Part shown: one piece after another, positions 7,523-15,503 of the stretch | Numbering within the stretch: the first letter of the stretch is position 1 | How the letters are laid out: each line of letters begins with the position of its first letter | DNA from: Saprospirales bacterium | Lineage (GTDB): Bacteria; Bacteroidota; Bacteroidia; Chitinophagales; Saprospiraceae | Assembly (NCBI GenBank): GCA_016711045.1 | Contig: JADJTT010000006.1 | Span: forward strand, 124,001 to 188,000 | Direction: 5' to 3' | DNA length: 64,000 nt | Position numbers and translations under genes: made by a program | Notes under the pieces: generated by a model | The model's input: the letters and a program-made list of their open reading frames with translations, nothing else | What the model was told of the DNA's origin: nothing | Databases searched by the model: none

Positions 7523-9256
7523 TTATTGGAGGATTAATTTTCCTGAATGCAACGACCCATCATCCAGCATGATCTGGTAAAAATAGGCGCCGGGAGGCAG
7601 GCCGTTTCGTTCGACCAGTAGGGCCGTTTCCTGTACATTCTGGTATTGCCGGACAACCTGTCCGTTGGTATTGGTCAGCACGAGGTCGCGGATGAGGCCG
7701 CGGTCGCCCTTGATGAGGAACCAGCTTCCCTCCTGCATGGGGTTGGGGAATACCCGCACCCAGGATTGTTCGTAAGGCACGACAGACACACCAGAGGGTT
7801 GAGGGATATTCTTGATATCTTCGGATATCCAGTTGTAGAAGGCCACCAGGGAGTCGGCATCTTCGACGTAATTTTCGAGGTCGGGGCAGGGGTAGGGCTG
7901 ATCATTCCACCACATGACGGCGTAGACGAATTCGTATTCCGTGCCGGGGAAGAGGTTGACGGGGCCGAAGTTCATGAGGAAGCGGCGGTCGTCGGGGTCT
8001 GAGTTGGCGGTGCATTCCGTCCAGGGCTGCCCGTTGTAGTTCGACCCGTCGAAGGCGTAAGGATAGGCGGGCGAGCCTGGATTATAGCCAGTGCCTCCCT
8101 GGGACAAGGGCGTGCCATCGTTCCATTTTCCGGACATGTAGTTGTAGTATTGAATAGGCGTGGCGGGATCTGCATAAGGGATGCCCAATGCGCCACCGGC
8201 ATTCAGGTAATAGGTGAAGGAGGAGAATGGCAGATCTTGCGTAACGCTGTCGGCGTCGACGTACTGGAAGGGTTTGATCACCTTCATCGCCAGCACGGGG
8301 ATCTCGTTGCCATAGCCATTGATGCCCAGGCAGTCTTCGTCAAAGTTGTCGCCGTTGAATACAAAGGCCATTTGCTGATCCGGCAAACAGCCGATGTAAT
8401 CGTCCTGATAACAACCCAGGTCAGGGTCAACCCAGAGCGAGAAATAGGCATTTGCCAGCGGCTGTGTGCCCTTGTATTTGAGTTTAAATTCGTAAAAAGT
8501 GGCGTTGTCAATATAGGCACTATCCGGATCAGCTTCGGTATTGTAGGAGAATGCATTGGCCTGGACTTCCATATTCAGGGCATCTCCACCTGAGTCGGCA
8601 TGGGTGTTTCCGGCATCGTTGTAGACCCACCAGATGGATACATCTCCTTTCAGGAGTGGGACGTCGCCGTAATTGGGTTCATAGATACCGTTTTCGTTAC
8701 GGTCGTAGAAGGGGGCCATATTCTCGCCCGCAGGCAGGGAGAAGCCGTGGATTTGGGAGAAGAAAGGATTGCCCTTTGCCGGCCACCCCAGGATGGAGGT
8801 GGGGATGGGATCGTCGAGCACGCCATTGTCGGCAAAATCGTCCAAGAAACTGTTGATCTCGGTCCGGTTCACCTGGAAAAACTTATTCCAGTTAGCACAT
8901 TCGGAGGGGGTAATGGTACCTGCAGGCGAAAGAGGCCCGGGCCAGTAGTCAAATTGGTTGGTTTGTGCACCATAGGTGGGAGCTGCTACGCGCAGGGATC
9001 CGCCGGGGGTGTATCCGCCCAGCCACAGTGCACCGGTGAAAAGAGCCGACACGTCGGCGGTCTCGGTATAGGGCACAATATACATGCCCGTAGTGCCATC
9101 CCACCAGATATCGCCGGTATTCCGGAGCCGGGCCTTCACGTTATTGACTTTTAGGTCGACCTGTGCGTTGCCCGGTGCGCATTGGGCCTGCAATTGGTCG
9201 AGCGGGAGGAAAGCAAAGATTGCAAGCAAGAGGAGTAGTAGAGGTGCATTTTTCAT
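7523..9256 (-). CDS. Secreted protein with T9SS type A sorting domain
   Basis: 577 residues. Signal peptide at 1-24 (hydrophobic run ending LQAQ). The C-terminal ~75 residues are a type A sorting domain: WVRVFPNPMQEGSWF, then LVLTNTNGQVVRQY and PPGAYFYQIMLDDG ending in GKLILQ. The large middle has no domain I can name; it is rich in aromatic, Asp and Gly residues, with segments such as DRNENGIYEPNYGDVPLLKG that look like calcium-binding loops. It would be exported by Sec, then by the type IX system to the cell surface or medium. No partner is apparent next to it. Confidence 0.85.
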   Translation of the reverse strand: MKNAPLLLLLLAIFAFLPLDQLQAQCAPGNAQVDLKVNNVKARLRNTGDIWWDGTTGMYIVPYTETADVSALFTGALWLGGYTPGGSLRVAAPTYGAQTNQFDYWPGPLSPAGTITPSECANWNKFFQVNRTEINSFLDDFADNGVLDDPIPTSILGWPAKGNPFFSQIHGFSLPAGENMAPFYDRNENGIYEPNYGDVPLLKGDVSIWWVYNDAGNTHADSGGDALNMEVQANAFSYNTEADPDSAYIDNATFYEFKLKYKGTQPLANAYFSLWVDPDLGCYQDDYIGCLPDQQMAFVFNGDNFDEDCLGINGYGNEIPVLAMKVIKPFQYVDADSVTQDLPFSSFTYYLNAGGALGIPYADPATPIQYYNYMSGKWNDGTPLSQGGTGYNPGSPAYPYAFDGSNYNGQPWTECTANSDPDDRRFLMNFGPVNLFPGTEYEFVYAVMWWNDQPYPCPDLENYVEDADSLVAFYNWISEDIKNIPQPSGVSVVPYEQSWVRVFPNPMQEGSWFLIKGDRGLIRDLVLTNTNGQVVRQYQNVQETALLVERNGLPPGAYFYQIMLDDGSLHSGKLILQ

Positions 9257-9355
9257 AGTCCATCCAGGTTTTTGACGAATTTTCCGAAAGTTATCGGAAA
9301 ATAGGGAAAATTTCCAACTGTGGGGAGGATGAAGGGCAGAAAAGTGGAAGGGGGA

Positions 9356-9410
9356 TCACTTAGTGACCGGGTGACTTAGCTGTCGTTGAGTGTTTATAGA
9401 CGCTCAACGA
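9356..9410. repeat. GTGACCGGGTGACT repeat and adjoining hairpin
   Basis: CACTTAGTGACCGGGTGACTTAG at 9358-9380 is the same word set as in 26541-26776 and at 62621-62636. It is followed by a hairpin at 9383-9410 (TCGTTGAGTGT paired with ACGCTCAACGA, one wobble). It lies between the hemolysin III gene and the T9SS gene, both on the minus strand. Confidence 0.65.
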
Positions 9411-9419
9411 GTTAACTTC

Positions 9420-10058
9420 TTACACATAATAATAGATCGCAATAAAATGGCAAACACTCCCGCCAAGCACAAACAGGTGCCAGATACCATGGTTGAAAGG
9501 CAGTTTTTCCCATAAGTAAAAAATGACCCCGAAGCTATAGCTCAGTCCGCCGGCGAATAGCCAGATCAGCCCGCCTGTCGGCAGGTTCTGGATCAGGGGT
9601 TTAATGGCGAAGATGGCCAGCCAGCCCATCAGGATGTATAGCACCGCCGAGATCGCCCGGTATTTGTCGCGGTAAAAAAACAACTTGTACACCACCCCGA
9701 TAATGGCCAGTCCCCAGATCACCCCGAAAAGGGTCCAGCCCCAGGGGCCCTTCAACGTCAGCAGCGTAAAGGGCGTATACGTGCCTGCGATAAGCAGGTA
9801 AATAGCCGAGTGGTCGATGCGGGCAAAAATCTCCTTGAGTTTCTCAGCTGAGATGCCGTGGTAAAAGGTGGAAGCCAGGTACAATACGACCAGCGAAGCG
9901 CCATACACGCTGAAGCTCACGAGGCGAATGGCGCCGCAATCCCGGCAAGTAGCCAGCAGGAGCACAAGTGCAGTAATACTCAGCCCGGCGCCGATGCCGT
10001 GGGTGATGGTGTTGAAGCGTTCTTCGAGGGCTAATAATTTTGTTTGCGAGGGGGCCAT
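9420..10058 (-). CDS. Hemolysin III family (PAQR) membrane protein
   Basis: 212 residues with seven hydrophobic segments. The family marks are the N-terminal EERFNTITHGIGA, LASTFYHGI, FARIDHSAIYLLIAGTYTP in the third helix region, and a C-terminal GIWHLFVLGGSVCHFIAI. The histidines and aspartate form the metal site of the PAQR/hemolysin III superfamily. Its physiological role in bacteria is not well defined; haemolysis should not be inferred. A 45-nt hairpin precedes it. Confidence 0.88.
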   Translation of the reverse strand: MAPSQTKLLALEERFNTITHGIGAGLSITALVLLLATCRDCGAIRLVSFSVYGASLVVLYLASTFYHGISAEKLKEIFARIDHSAIYLLIAGTYTPFTLLTLKGPWGWTLFGVIWGLAIIGVVYKLFFYRDKYRAISAVLYILMGWLAIFAIKPLIQNLPTGGLIWLFAGGLSYSFGVIFYLWEKLPFNHGIWHLFVLGGSVCHFIAIYYYV

Positions 10059-10084
10059 CCTGTCTATATTTGGAATGAGAAATC

Positions 10085-10129
10085 TACTAAAGCGTTATCG
10101 AGTCCGTCAGGCTCGATAACGCTTTAGTA
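10085..10129. repeat. 18-bp perfect hairpin upstream of hemolysin III gene
   Basis: Arms 10085-10102 and 10112-10129 are exact complements with a 9-nt loop. It lies between the tRNA terminator and the hemolysin III start. No T-run follows, so it is a hairpin repeat rather than a clear terminator. Confidence 0.65.
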
Positions 10130-10234
10130 ACAATTTTGATTGATCATTTATTATACTCCAACCGAAGTAGTTTCTTCAGAATAACGCAGGAAAAATAGAA
10201 ATAAATATGGGCGACAATCAAGGTGGAAAAACAA

Positions 10235-10268
10235 AAAGCCCCTTAGCCATTTCTGACTAAGGGGCTTT
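10235..10268 (-). terminator. Intrinsic terminator of tRNA-Phe
   Basis: Read on the minus strand: AAAGCCCCTTAG, 10-nt loop, CTAAGGGGCTTTTTGTTTTT. A 12-bp GC-rich stem with a U-run, 11 nt past the tRNA 3' end. Confidence 0.85.
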
Positions 10269-10278
10269 CCCTCTTTCG

Positions 10279-10351
10279 TGGTGCGAGACGGAATCGAACC
10301 GCCGACACATGGATTTTCAGTCCATTGCTCTACCGACTGAGCTACCGCACC
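10279..10351 (-). tRNA. tRNA-Phe (GAA)
   Basis: A 73-nt cloverleaf on the minus strand. Acceptor stem GGTGCGG pairs with the 3' CCGCACC-type end (as TCGCACC), D-arm GCTCAGTCGGTAGAGC, anticodon loop CTGAAAA with anticodon GAA, and T-arm GGCGGTTCGATTCCGTC. The discriminator base is A, and CCA is not encoded. A strong promoter lies 20 nt upstream and a hairpin terminator downstream, so it is a single-gene unit. Confidence 0.95.
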
Positions 10352-10371
10352 TGCTTTCGTCAAAGCGACGG

Positions 10372-10402
10372 CAAATTTATACGCTTTTCTGACTTCCCAC
10401 AA
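10372..10402 (-). promoter_or_regulatory. Complete Bacteroidota promoter for tRNA-Phe
   Basis: On the minus strand: TTG (10402-10400), 20 nt, then TAAATTTG (10379-10372), matching TTG-N20-TAnnTTTG. This is the best full promoter I see in the window. Confidence 0.75.
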
Positions 10403-10436
10403 GATTTGCCCGACTTTTTTTTTATTGGCGAAATCC

Positions 10437-10467
10437 TCTTCACTCTTCTTCACTCTTCACCCTTCAC
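10437..10467. repeat. TTCACCC-type short tandem repeat
   Basis: CTCTTCACTCTTCTTCACTCTTCACCCTTCAC, imperfect heptamers of the same family as at 6881 and 49197. It is upstream of the tRNA promoter. The rest of 10403-10501 shows nothing recognisable. Confidence 0.6.
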
Positions 10468-10501
10468 GAACGGTATTTAAAACTCAACCTAATTGGAGCA
10501 C

Positions 10502-11065
10502 TTAAGGTTCCAAAGAGGCTAAATGATAATAAATATCCTCCCAACTCCTGGTCTTCAGGCTGATCACTTTCTCCAGTTCGTTCTTGGCGAAATGGATCTC
10601 ATTGGCGCCCAGACCGGGGTCCTGGTTGATCCAGATGCCCTTGGCGCCCAGGTTTTTGGCGAGCTCCATGTCGGTAAGGCGGTCGCCGATGACGTAGGAG
10701 GTGGAGAGGTCGATCCCCTCATCAAGAAAATGTTGCAGCATAGCTGTACCGGGCTTCCGGGTAGGGGCGTTCTCGTGGGCGTAGGTCCGGTCGATGTGAA
10801 CTTCCAAAAAATGGATGCCTTCCCCTGCAAAAGTCTTGATGATAAAGCGGTGGGGAGGCCAGAACAATTCCTCCGGAAGGCGCTCCTGACCCAGCCCGTC
10901 CTGGTTGGTCACCATGATGAGCTTGTAGTCCAACTCATGGACGATCCGCCCCAGCCAGTAGAAAACTCCAGGGTAAAAATCAATTTTTTCATAGGAATCG
11001 ACCTTGTAGTCGGAGGGTTCCAGAACTATTGTGCCATCGCGGTCGAGGAAGAGGAAGCGTTGCAT
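10502..11065 (-). CDS. Stand-alone histidinol-phosphatase (HisB N-terminal domain type)
   Basis: 187 residues of HAD superfamily, with FLFLDRDGTI (motif I, nucleophile Asp), MVTNQDGLG (motif II), TRKPG (motif III lysine) and YVIGDRLTDMELAKNLGAKG (motif IV). The sequence closely follows the N-terminal phosphatase half of the bifunctional HisB of Bacteroidota, including the RTYAHENAPTRKP zinc-loop region, although the loop cysteines are not evident. The imidazoleglycerol-phosphate dehydratase half is missing: a stop follows directly after SWEDIYYHL. It removes phosphate from histidinol phosphate if function is retained. No other his gene is adjacent. It is divergent from the aminotransferase. 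Confidence 0.8.
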   Translation of the reverse strand: MQRFLFLDRDGTIVLEPSDYKVDSYEKIDFYPGVFYWLGRIVHELDYKLIMVTNQDGLGQERLPEELFWPPHRFIIKTFAGEGIHFLEVHIDRTYAHENAPTRKPGTAMLQHFLDEGIDLSTSYVIGDRLTDMELAKNLGAKGIWINQDPGLGANEIHFAKNELEKVISLKTRSWEDIYYHLASLEP

Positions 11066-11071
11066 GATATG

Positions 11072-11251
11072 GGTGATTGGTCCCCGATAGCTATCGGGAG
11101 GTGATTAGTGATTGGCACACATTGAGTAGGCCGTTTTACCAAAGCACAAAAATAATAGAATGCAGGGTTATTAAGCAAAACCGCTCCAATGTTTCTATCT
11201 ATGCTTAATTTTGCCCAATCACCCCCCGATAGCTATCGGGGACCAATCACC
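11072..11251. repeat. Pair of mirrored 35-bp palindromic repeats flanking a divergent promoter region
   Basis: Copy 1 (11072-11106) and copy 2 (11217-11251) are reverse complements with about one mismatch. Each contains the palindrome CCCCGATAGCTATCGGGG flanked by GGTGATTGG. They bracket the 110-bp region between the starts of the HisB-type gene and the aminotransferase. Copy 2 ends 4 nt before the aminotransferase ATG, so it covers the ribosome-binding region. Confidence 0.8.
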
Positions 11252-11255
11252 AATT

Positions 11256-12389
11256 ATGTCCAAACTCCCCCACGTAGGCACCACCATCTTCGCCGTCATG
11301 TCGGCGCTGGCTAATGAATGCGGCGCAATCAACCTGTCGCAGGGCTTTCCCAATTTCGACCCACCGCAGGCATTGCGCGATCTGGTGACGAAGTATATGA
11401 ACCAGGGGATGAATCAATACGCACCCATGCCGGGTGTGCCCGCACTGCGGGATGCCCTGGCTGCCAAGATCCAGGGGCTTTATGGGTTGCCTGTTGATCC
11501 ACAAACGGAGATCACGGTTACGGCGGGGGGCACGCAGGCGCTGTTTACCGCTATCGCCGCGCTGGTGATGCCGGGCGATGAGGTCATCCTTATCGAACCG
11601 GCGTACGATTCGTATGGGCCTTCCGTTGAGGTACAGGGAGGGAAGCCGGTGTCTTACGAACTCCGTGCACCGGATTATCGGGTCGATTGGGAAGAATTGG
11701 CCAAACTCATCACGCCCCGCACCCGCATGCTCATCGTCAACACCCCACACAACCCGACGGGCAAAGCATTCACACGGGAAGATCTGCTGGCTCTGGAGCG
11801 ACTTGCCGAGCAACACGACCTCCTGGTGCTCAGCGATGAGGTCTACGAGCACCTCATCTACGATGGACGCACCCACGAGAGTGTGTTCCGGTACCCGAAG
11901 CTGTTTCAGCGCAGTTTGGTGGTGTTTTCTTTTGGAAAAACCTTCCATGGTACGGGCTGGAAAATGGGCTACTGCGTGGCGCCTCCGGCCCTGATGCGGG
12001 AGTTTAGAAAGGTGCACCAGTTTAATGTGTTCTCTGTCAATACCCCGATGCAATATGCCCTGGCCGAGTTTCTACAATATCCGGAGGAGTACCTGCAACT
12101 GCCGGCCTTCTACCAGCGAAAGCGCGATTTTTTCCTCGAAGCCATCGCCGGCACAGGCCTGCGCCCCATTCCCTGCGAAGGCACCTATTTTCAACTGGTC
12201 GACTACAGCGGGGTGAGCGATCTGCCTGACTTCGAGTTCTGTCAATGGCTCACCCGGGAGATAGGCGTGGCGGCTATCCCCGTATCTTCATTCTACGTCC
12301 ATAAACGCGATGAAAAAGTGATACGATTTTGCTTTGCCAAAACGGAGGACGTGCTGGCGCAGGCAGGGGAGAAGCTCAGGAGTTTTTAG
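11256..12389 (+). CDS. Class I aminotransferase, methionine/kynurenine aminotransferase (YbdL) type
   Basis: 377 residues from ATG 11256. PLP fold-I enzyme with LSQGFPNFDPP near the N-terminus, NQYAPMPG, ITVTAGGTQALF, NTPHNPTGKAF, LSDEVYEHLIYDG and the PLP lysine in SFGKTFHGTGWKMGYC, with RFCFAK at the C-terminal arginine. The order and wording fit the YbdL/KAT family, which transaminates methionine and aromatic substrates. A TTG at 11211 is in frame, but that stretch encodes the palindromic repeat, so the ATG is chosen. It could serve methionine salvage or kynurenine; the sequence does not decide. Confidence 0.88.
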   Translation: MSKLPHVGTTIFAVMSALANECGAINLSQGFPNFDPPQALRDLVTKYMNQGMNQYAPMPGVPALRDALAAKIQGLYGLPVDPQTEITVTAGGTQALFTAIAALVMPGDEVILIEPAYDSYGPSVEVQGGKPVSYELRAPDYRVDWEELAKLITPRTRMLIVNTPHNPTGKAFTREDLLALERLAEQHDLLVLSDEVYEHLIYDGRTHESVFRYPKLFQRSLVVFSFGKTFHGTGWKMGYCVAPPALMREFRKVHQFNVFSVNTPMQYALAEFLQYPEEYLQLPAFYQRKRDFFLEAIAGTGLRPIPCEGTYFQLVDYSGVSDLPDFEFCQWLTREIGVAAIPVSSFYVHKRDEKVIRFCFAKTEDVLAQAGEKLRSF

Positions 12390-12539
12390 TTTTCAGTTTT
12401 TAATTTTCAGTTATGTTCAGTTCTCACTGGGAACTGCACACTAGAATTAGCATGATGCGAGTCGCCGGCGCGCATCATGCTAATTCTAGTGTGCACGGTG
12501 AAACCGTTGTTAACTGAAAATTAAAAACTGAAAACTAAA
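12385..12539. repeat. Nested inverted repeat: 29-bp outer and 24-bp inner perfect stems
   Basis: Outer arms 12385-12413 and 12511-12539 (29 bp, exact) are of the ACTGAAAATTAAAAACTG family seen at 5554-5608. Inner arms 12436-12459 and 12471-12494 (24 bp, exact) are unrelated in sequence and carry GCATGATGCG. The aminotransferase stop codon (12387-12389) is within the outer left arm, and the purF stop is 5 nt past the right arm. It fills the whole gap between two convergent genes. Confidence 0.85.
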
Positions 12540-12544
12540 AACGC

Positions 12545-14437
12545 CTAATACGCTCTTTCATCCCTATTCTCCATAAAATTCATAAACGCCCGGTTGACGA
12601 CGCGGTTGCCACCGGGGGTAGGATAGTTGCCTGAGAAGTACCAATCGCCCTGATGGTTGGGGCAGGCGGCGTGGAGGCCTTCAATGGTCTGGTAGATTAC
12701 CTCTACTTTGGGGACAATGCCCTCGGGGGTGACGATCTCTGCGATCTTTTCAGTAACCATTTCGTAGGGGAACAGGGCGTATAGGGAGGCCACCTGGTTG
12801 CAAATCTGATCGACGGGAAGGTTTTCCTGCGCTTTGCAGCGCTGGTAGGCTTCGTCCATCAGGTGGGTTTGCCCGGTTTCCTGCAGGAGTTTGACCAGTG
12901 CCTGGAAAGCCACAAAATCCTTCATTTTCGACATGTCGATGCCGTAACAATCCGGGAAACGAATCTGGGGTGCGGAAGAAAGAAAGACGATCTTTTTAGG
13001 CCGCAGGCGCGATACGATGCGGATGAGGCTTTCGCGCAGGGTAGTGCCCCGCACGATAGAGTCATCGAGGAGGACGAGCGTATCGACACCGTCTTGTACG
13101 ATGCCATAGGTGACGTCATAGACGTGCGATACCAGTTCGTGGCGGGCACTATCGTCGGTGATGAATGTGCGGAGCTTTTCGTCCTTGACCACCAGTTTTT
13201 CCACGCGGGGGGTCATGGCGAGGATCTTCTCCAGTTTTTTGGGCTTGATGTCTTTGCCCATTTCCAGAATCCGCTCCTTTTTGATCTCGTTTAATTGTTG
13301 CTCAATGCCCTGGATGAGACCTAGGAAGGCGGTTTCGGCCGTATTGGGTACAAAGGAAAAGACGGTATGTTCGAGGTCGAAACCGACAGCCTCGAGCACG
13401 CGTTTGGTGAGTTGTTGCCCGAGTTTCTTTCGTTCGAGGTAAATTTCGCGGTCGGTACCCCGGGAAAAGTAGATGCGTTCGAAGGAGCAGGCAGCGCGCG
13501 GCTGCGGATCAATGAAGGGCAGTTCGGCAACCTTGCCATCCCGCTTGATGATGAGGGCATGGCCGGGCTCCAGTTCTTTTACCAGCTTATAGTTTACATC
13601 CAGGGCCGTCTGAATGGGAGGGCGCTCAGAGCAACAAACCACTACTTCGTCATCCGTATAATAGTAAGCCGGCCGGATGCCGGCCGGATCGCGCATCACA
13701 AACGCATCGCCGTGGCCAATGAGCCCGCCCATGACGTATCCGCCGTCAAATTTTTTACTGGACCGGCGCAGGAGTCGCTGGAGGTCCAGGTTGTCATTAA
13801 TCAGGGTGCTTATCTCCATTTTGGAGTAGCCATCGGGCCTGTACCAGGTATAGAGGCGTTGCACTTCGTCGTCGAGAAAATGCCCGATCTTTTCCAGCAC
13901 GGTCACGGTATCCGATTTTCTGCGATGAAACTGCCCCAGGTTGAGGAGTTCTTCAAATAGTTCGTCGACGTTAGTCAGGTTAAAGTTGCCTGCCAGTACC
14001 AAATTCCGGTTGATCCAGTTGTTTTCCCGGAGGAAAGGGTGCACGGTTTCTATGTCGTTGGTGCCGTGTGTGCCGTAGCGAAGGTGGCCGAGCAGCAATT
14101 CCCCCATGAAGGGAATATTGGCTTTGAGCCACTTCGTATCTCGTTTTTTATCTTCCTCCATGGTGTCGAAAGGCAAATATACCTTGTCGAAAATATCCCG
14201 GAGGGGCTGTTGTGCATTGCTGCGCTTGCGGTTGATGTAAGGCTGCCCTGGCTCCATCCCGATCTTGACGGTGGCGATGCCGGCGCCGTCCTGACCCCGG
14301 TTGCGCTGCTTTTGCATGAGCAGGTGGAGCAGGTTGATTCCGTAGAGGGGTGTCCCATATTTTTCCTGGTAATAGGAAAGGGGCTTCAAAAGGCGGATCA
14401 GAACGATCCCACATTCGTGTTTGATCGGGTCACTCAT
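12545..14437 (-). CDS. purF: Amidophosphoribosyltransferase, Bacteroidota long form
   Basis: 630 residues from ATG 14437. First step of purine synthesis: glutamine plus PRPP to phosphoribosylamine. The Ntn-hydrolase nucleophile is Cys9 in IKHECGIV, exposed after removal of a short propeptide. NRGQDGAGIA, HLRYGTHG and FDGGYVMGGLIG mark the glutaminase domain; VLLDDSIVRGTTLRESL is the PRPP loop. Extra residues around 420-470 are typical of this long subgroup. A longer open frame upstream (to 14590) has no family resemblance. An exact TACCTTTG promoter element lies 24 nt before the ATG. Confidence 0.93.
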   Translation of the reverse strand: MSDPIKHECGIVLIRLLKPLSYYQEKYGTPLYGINLLHLLMQKQRNRGQDGAGIATVKIGMEPGQPYINRKRSNAQQPLRDIFDKVYLPFDTMEEDKKRDTKWLKANIPFMGELLLGHLRYGTHGTNDIETVHPFLRENNWINRNLVLAGNFNLTNVDELFEELLNLGQFHRRKSDTVTVLEKIGHFLDDEVQRLYTWYRPDGYSKMEISTLINDNLDLQRLLRRSSKKFDGGYVMGGLIGHGDAFVMRDPAGIRPAYYYTDDEVVVCCSERPPIQTALDVNYKLVKELEPGHALIIKRDGKVAELPFIDPQPRAACSFERIYFSRGTDREIYLERKKLGQQLTKRVLEAVGFDLEHTVFSFVPNTAETAFLGLIQGIEQQLNEIKKERILEMGKDIKPKKLEKILAMTPRVEKLVVKDEKLRTFITDDSARHELVSHVYDVTYGIVQDGVDTLVLLDDSIVRGTTLRESLIRIVSRLRPKKIVFLSSAPQIRFPDCYGIDMSKMKDFVAFQALVKLLQETGQTHLMDEAYQRCKAQENLPVDQICNQVASLYALFPYEMVTEKIAEIVTPEGIVPKVEVIYQTIEGLHAACPNHQGDWYFSGNYPTPGGNRVVNRAFMNFMENRDERAY

Positions 14438-14460
14438 GGAGGGCTGCCGGTTTGAAAATG

Positions 14461-14468
14461 CAAAGGTA
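14461..14468 (-). promoter_or_regulatory. Bacteroidota -7 element of purF
   Basis: Minus strand TACCTTTG, an exact match, 24 nt from the chosen start. This supports the start at 14437 over the one at 14590. Confidence 0.55.
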
Positions 14469-14657
14469 ATACATTGTGAACGAAGTCCTGCCATGGCGTT
14501 CTGTATGGCAAGATGATTTTTTAAGAATGCGCTATTTCCAAAAAAGTTGTATATTAGTTCCGCAAGGAAAAAAGCGCACCATCCCCCCACGCGCTACACC
14601 CTCCCCCCCGCAAGGAAACAACAATGGACAACTGATTTTTTCACTAAACTTCAGCAT

Positions 14658-15458
14658 ATGAAGACTATTGTCTATTGCCTGTGCCTGCTTGTTATGGGAG
14701 TGGGGCCGGTATCTTTAAATGCCCAGAAGGGCGAAAATCCATGGGCTGTTTCGCTGGCTCTCGGGTATGGGTATGATTTTGATCAACTCAGCCCGAACTC
14801 GGTTTTTCCATTTCCATTGGTGATCACTACCAGTTTGGGGGATAGCGAGGTCCGGCTCGGCGCCCCCTGGTCTGTTCAATTGGGCGCGCATATTCCCTTC
14901 GGGAAGCGATGGGGTATGGAAACTGGGGTAGGGATGACCTCCAGGAGCATTCGCTATGAAACCCTTTTTCAGAACCCTCCTAATGGTCAATGCCAGGAAT
15001 GCCTTGCCGGAATTAGCCTCCGCATGTACCGGGTACCCATTCTCCTCGACTGGATCCCGTTGAAAGGAAATGATTGGAGGTTCCACCTTAAGGCGGGCCT
15101 TTCCGTCGATTGGTCGGGTATGCCCGACGATGTATTTTACGGCGATGGTCCTTCTTCACTGGAAACGCCTTCGAAAGTGGAGGTCTTTGACCTGAATGAG
15201 GAGCAGTCGTTTATGTTGCTCATTACGGATGATGCATTGAGTGCCAGTGCCTTGGCTGGATTGGAATGGGAATACAACCTTGGAAAACCGGGGCGACTCG
15301 CACTGGGACTCACCTTTTCCCACCAGTTGAATTCATCGACCTCCCTGCTCCTCTGGGGCTACGACCGGAAGGCCGACAACCGGGAGGGAGGCTATGTGCC
15401 CAATATCCTGCAGTTTACTTCGGTAATGGGGTATGTGCGGTATGCATTTGCCTGGTAA
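14658..15458 (+). CDS. Outer-membrane beta-barrel protein
   Basis: 266 residues from ATG 14658, with a signal peptide (MKTIVYCLCLLVMGVGPVSL, cleaved near NAQ). The remainder is a run of amphipathic strands: WAVSLALGYGYDF, WSVQLGAHIPFG, WGMETGVGMTS, and the terminal VMGYVRYAFAW ending in an aromatic residue, as expected for a barrel. It matches the general Bacteroidota porin-family/OmpW-like layout, but no specific family can be named. An upstream in-frame extension to 14547 lacks a signal and is discarded. Confidence 0.75.
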   Translation: MKTIVYCLCLLVMGVGPVSLNAQKGENPWAVSLALGYGYDFDQLSPNSVFPFPLVITTSLGDSEVRLGAPWSVQLGAHIPFGKRWGMETGVGMTSRSIRYETLFQNPPNGQCQECLAGISLRMYRVPILLDWIPLKGNDWRFHLKAGLSVDWSGMPDDVFYGDGPSSLETPSKVEVFDLNEEQSFMLLITDDALSASALAGLEWEYNLGKPGRLALGLTFSHQLNSSTSLLLWGYDRKADNREGGYVPNILQFTSVMGYVRYAFAW

Positions 15459-15468
15459 GATGGTGTAG

Positions 15469-15503
15469 AACAGTTGAATAGCCGAAAAGGCTATTCAACT
15501 GTT
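15469..15503. terminator. 15-bp hairpin between convergent genes
   Basis: Arms 15469-15483 and 15489-15503 pair exactly around GAAAA, followed by TTATTTTTT on the plus strand: a good intrinsic terminator for the barrel gene. The lgt stop (15491-15493) lies inside the right arm. Confidence 0.8.

Noticed and set aside
10151..10453. A 100-codon minus-strand frame across the tRNA-Phe gene
   Set aside because: It spans the tRNA and its terminator; no protein features.
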